Source: Candidatus Margulisiibacteriota bacterium
GTDB taxonomy: Bacteria > Margulisbacteria > WOR-1 > XYC2-FULL-46-14 > JAHJBW01
Assembly: GCA_018813405.1 (NCBI GenBank)
Contig: JAHJBW010000210.1
Coordinates: 1 to 7,479 of the forward strand
Direction: 5' to 3'
Length of the DNA: 7,479 nt
A program made the position numbers and the translations under genes. Below are positions 5,830 to 7,479 of the stretch, one piece after another (position 1 is the stretch's first letter; each line of letters begins with the position of its first letter). A model generated the notes under the pieces. It saw only the letters and a program-made list of their open reading frames with translations. It made no database searches and was not told where the DNA came from.

Positions 5830-6306
5830 ATGGAAAAGGAAAAATTTAATATTGTGGTGTTTTCCGGAGATATGGACAGAGTGCTTGCCGCCTTCATACT
5901 TGCGACCACGGCGGCATCCATGAACATGGAAGTTAAGATGTTCTTTACTTTCTGGGGCCTGAACGTGCTACGCAAGAAAAAATTCACCTCCGGAAAAAAT
6001 TTACTGCAAAAACTAATGAACCTTATAAACAAAGGCGGTGCTGAACGTTTGCCGCTATCTAAATTCAACATGCTGGGAATGGGCCCAATGATGATGAAAA
6101 AGATGATGAAGCAATCGCGGGTGCCGTCGATACCGGAATTTGTTGAAATGTCAAAGAGTATGGGCATTAAGCTGGTGGCCTGTACGACAACCTTTAGCTT
6201 TATGGGGTTTGCGAAGGATGATTTTATTGACGGCATCGATTCATATTCCGGAGCCGCCACCTATTTGAGCGATGCCCTGGAAGGAAAGGTTAGCTATTTT
6301 ATCTAA
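5830..6306 (+). CDS. DsrE/DsrF-like (DsrE2-type) sulfur-trafficking protein
   Basis: A 158-residue protein of the DsrE2-type (DsrE/F/H-like) family. It starts with a Rossmann-like strand and loop IVVFSGDMDRVLAAF, followed by MFFTFWGLNVLRKKK (37-51), the typical Met-rich middle MLGMGPMMMKKMMK (81-94), and KLVACTTTF with the conserved Cys118. In related proteins this cysteine carries persulfide and exchanges sulfur with TusA and rhodanese partners. It starts 2 bases after the NifS homologue, with AAAAAGG (5814-5820) as ribosome site, and is followed by a TusA-like gene, the usual genomic partner. No cleaved signal is seen; the N-terminal hydrophobic stretch is the fold's first strand and helix. 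Inference: it supplies or stores sulfane sulfur for the module. The family is well supported; the donor and acceptor are not known. Confidence 0.88.
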   Translation: MEKEKFNIVVFSGDMDRVLAAFILATTAASMNMEVKMFFTFWGLNVLRKKKFTSGKNLLQKLMNLINKGGAERLPLSKFNMLGMGPMMMKKMMKQSRVPSIPEFVEMSKSMGIKLVACTTTFSFMGFAKDDFIDGIDSYSGAATYLSDALEGKVSYFI

Positions 6307-6323
6307 CCGGAAAGCCTGGAACA

Positions 6324-6557
6324 ATGGAAGCGAACAAAAAAGTTGATTGTTACGGATTGCTTTGTCCCATGCCTATTGTCCTTACCGCGGACACCATAAA
6401 GGGAATGGAGATAGGGGAGATACTTGAGGTTCGTGCCAGTGACGAGGGGATAAAGCACGACATGCCCGCCTGGTGCAAGGTCACCGGCCAGAGGTTTATG
6501 GGGATCGAGGAGAGGGACGGGGAGTATTTCGCTTACGTGCAAAAGATCAAGGCTTAA
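6324..6557 (+). CDS. TusA-like sulfur carrier protein
   Basis: A 77-residue TusA/SirA-family protein. The signature CPMPI holds the sulfur-accepting Cys14, preceded by a second Cys9 in DCYGLLC. A further cysteine occurs in PAWCKVTG (Cys49), common in the DsrE-associated TusA subfamily. The chain ends with the usual strand EYFAYVQK. TusA proteins carry a persulfide between sulfur donors (desulfurase, rhodanese, DsrE) and acceptors in tRNA thiolation, molybdenum cofactor synthesis or sulfur oxidation. It lies 17 bases after the DsrE2-type gene with only a weak ribosome site (CTGGA or CCGGAAAG), and is the last gene before a clear new promoter. With its neighbour NifS lacking the PLP lysine, its persulfide is more likely to come from elsewhere (inference). 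Confidence 0.93.
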   Translation: MEANKKVDCYGLLCPMPIVLTADTIKGMEIGEILEVRASDEGIKHDMPAWCKVTGQRFMGIEERDGEYFAYVQKIKA

Positions 6558-6583
6558 AATTACAACTCAAAACAAAATAGCAC

Positions 6584-6612
6584 TTGACAAATATAAAATA
6601 AAAGTATATAAT
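6584..6612 (+). promoter_or_regulatory. Consensus sigma70 promoter of the Rrf2-cysK unit
   Basis: TTGACA (6584-6589) and TATAAT (6607-6612) are both perfect and separated by the optimal 17 bases. The transcript should start near 6619, leaving a leader of about 17 bases with the ribosome site AGTAGGG just before ATG 6636. The spacer and the -10 region are almost purely A/T, with ATATA-N9-TATAT (6591-6609) as an imperfect dyad and TATAATG repeated at 6607 and 6616. So strong a promoter is usually held back by a repressor. The Rrf2 protein it encodes is the obvious candidate (autoregulation, inferred). Confidence 0.85.
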
Positions 6613-6635
6613 GTCTATAATGATAGTAGGGTATT

Positions 6636-7088
6636 ATGAAAATCACATATAAGGGTGATTACGCGTTAAAGGCGATGCTGGACCTGGCGGCATATTTCGA
6701 TGAGCCGCAGACCATTGAGGATATCGCGAAGCGCCAGGATGTGCCTGTGAAGTTTCTCGAGCAAATACTTTTAAGCCTGAAGAAGGGCGGTTTTGTAAGG
6801 AGTAAACGGGGAAGGAATGGCGGCTATATGCTGGCAAGAGAGCCCCGTAAAATAACCATGGGCAGTGTTATAAGGTATATTGAAGGCCCTGTAGAGCCTA
6901 TATCCTGCGTGGTCAAGAAGGGCGGCACGCACTGCGAGTTTGCTTCCCAATGTGTCTTTTATGATATCTATTCGGAGATCGGCAGGCAGAGCGCAGAGGT
7001 GGTGGATAGCTTAAATTTTGCCGAGCTGATTGAAAGGCAAAAGAAGAAAGTGGCAAGGACTAAGAAATATTTGGAGTATGTAATATAA
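6636..7088 (+). CDS. Rrf2-family transcriptional regulator with three cysteines (IscR/NsrR-like)
   Basis: A 150-residue Rrf2 protein. The N-terminal winged helix-turn-helix (about 1-83) shows the family start MKITYKGDYALKAMLDLA, the recognition segment TIEDIAKRQDVPVKFLEQIL (26-45), and the wing KRGRNGGYMLA. Three cysteines follow the linker: Cys91, Cys100 and Cys106. In IscR and NsrR three cysteines in this region bind an Fe-S cluster and make DNA binding respond to cluster, iron or NO status. The spacing here is C-x8-C-x5-C, longer than the C-x5-C-x5-C of IscR. CymR, the Rrf2 regulator of cysteine synthesis that binds CysK, lacks these cysteines. The gene has its own consensus promoter and precedes cysK by 12 bases. 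Likely role: sensor linking Fe-S or cysteine status to cysK and perhaps the nifU operon. Confidence 0.92.
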   Translation: MKITYKGDYALKAMLDLAAYFDEPQTIEDIAKRQDVPVKFLEQILLSLKKGGFVRSKRGRNGGYMLAREPRKITMGSVIRYIEGPVEPISCVVKKGGTHCEFASQCVFYDIYSEIGRQSAEVVDSLNFAELIERQKKKVARTKKYLEYVI

Positions 7089-7100
7089 TGGAGGGCAATC

Positions 7101-7479
7101 ATGGCTAAGATCGCAAATAATCTATATGAACTAGTTGGTCGCACACCTTTACTTGAGCTTTCCAACTTCTCAAAAGGGCTTCATGCCAGGATCGTTGCCA
7201 AGCTTGAATTCTTTAATCCGGGAGGGTCGATCAAGGACCGAATCGGCGTAGCCATGATCGAAGCGGCGGAAAAAACCGGGAAACTCAAAAAAGGTTCGGT
7301 AGTCATCGAGCCGACTTCGGGCAATACCGGTATCGCCCTGGCCTGGGTATGCGCGGCCAAAGGATATAAACTTATTCTCACCATGCCCGATACCATGAGT
7401 CTTGAGCGCAGGAGTTTGCTTAAGGCATTAGGCGCGGAAATAATCCTTACCCCAGGCAGCGAGGGGATGAAGGGAGCAG
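7101..7479 (+). CDS. cysK: Cysteine synthase A (O-acetylserine sulfhydrylase), 3' truncated
   Basis: The first 126 codons of a protein usually about 310 residues long; the gene runs off the window. It makes L-cysteine from O-acetylserine and sulfide using PLP. Motifs seen: NLYELVGRTPLLEL near the N-terminus, the PLP-lysine motif NPGGSIKDR (Lys45), the substrate loop PTSGNTGIALA (71-81), and MPDTMSLERR, a hallmark of the CysK branch. A strong GGAGGG site (7090-7095) lies 5 bases before the ATG. It is cotranscribed with the Rrf2 regulator. Unlike the NifS homologue upstream, its PLP lysine is intact. It consumes sulfide, which indicates sulfide is available in this cell. Confidence 0.96.
   Translation, partial: MAKIANNLYELVGRTPLLELSNFSKGLHARIVAKLEFFNPGGSIKDRIGVAMIEAAEKTGKLKKGSVVIEPTSGNTGIALAWVCAAKGYKLILTMPDTMSLERRSLLKALGAEIILTPGSEGMKGA

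Noticed and set aside
6616..6621. Second TATAAT downstream of the Rrf2 promoter
   Set aside because: It lies 26 bases from the TTGACA box, too far for the same polymerase, and no other -35 element suits it better than the 17-base pair already called.

Overview
The window is a gene-dense bacterial segment with every supported gene on the + strand. It holds 10 complete protein genes plus one truncated at each end. No tRNA, rRNA, mobile element or CRISPR array was seen. The RND efflux pump implies an outer membrane, so a diderm host. Strong AGGAGG-type ribosome sites, sigma70-like promoters and genes for sulfur trafficking fit an anaerobic or sulfide-exposed bacterium, possibly an uncultivated lineage. 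I cannot name the phylum from sequence alone.

Region 1 (2-3311) is a heavy-metal module: the 3' four-fifths of a CusA-like Cu/Ag efflux pump, an ATGA-overlapping PII-like signalling protein, a membrane-anchored YHS-domain protein and a 51-residue free-standing YHS protein. Region 2 (3312-4173) has its own promoter, with a dyad in the spacer that resembles a MerR-type operator. It encodes a Met-rich two-helix membrane protein and an RseC-like membrane protein with a CxxCxxC motif.

Region 3 (4174-6557) is a sulfur/iron-sulfur module: a NifU/IscU scaffold, a NifS/IscS-family protein, a DsrE2-like protein and a TusA-like carrier. The NifU scaffold keeps all three cluster-binding cysteines. The NifS/IscS homologue keeps the catalytic cysteine loop but has lost the PLP-binding lysine (Leu209) and several neighbouring PLP or substrate residues. 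This is the most striking observation in the window. Region 4 (6558-7479) begins with a perfect TTGACA-N17-TATAAT promoter driving an Rrf2-family regulator with three cysteines, followed by the 5' third of cysteine synthase (cysK).

Working picture (inference): metal export and periplasmic or membrane metal binding lie next to Fe-S cluster assembly, a target of Cu(I) toxicity. In the sulfur module, the lysine-less NifS may act as a scaffold or persulfide partner of NifU rather than as a cysteine desulfurase. Sulfur would then arrive from sulfide or through the TusA/DsrE-type carriers. The adjacent Rrf2 regulator is placed to sense Fe-S or cysteine status and control cysK.
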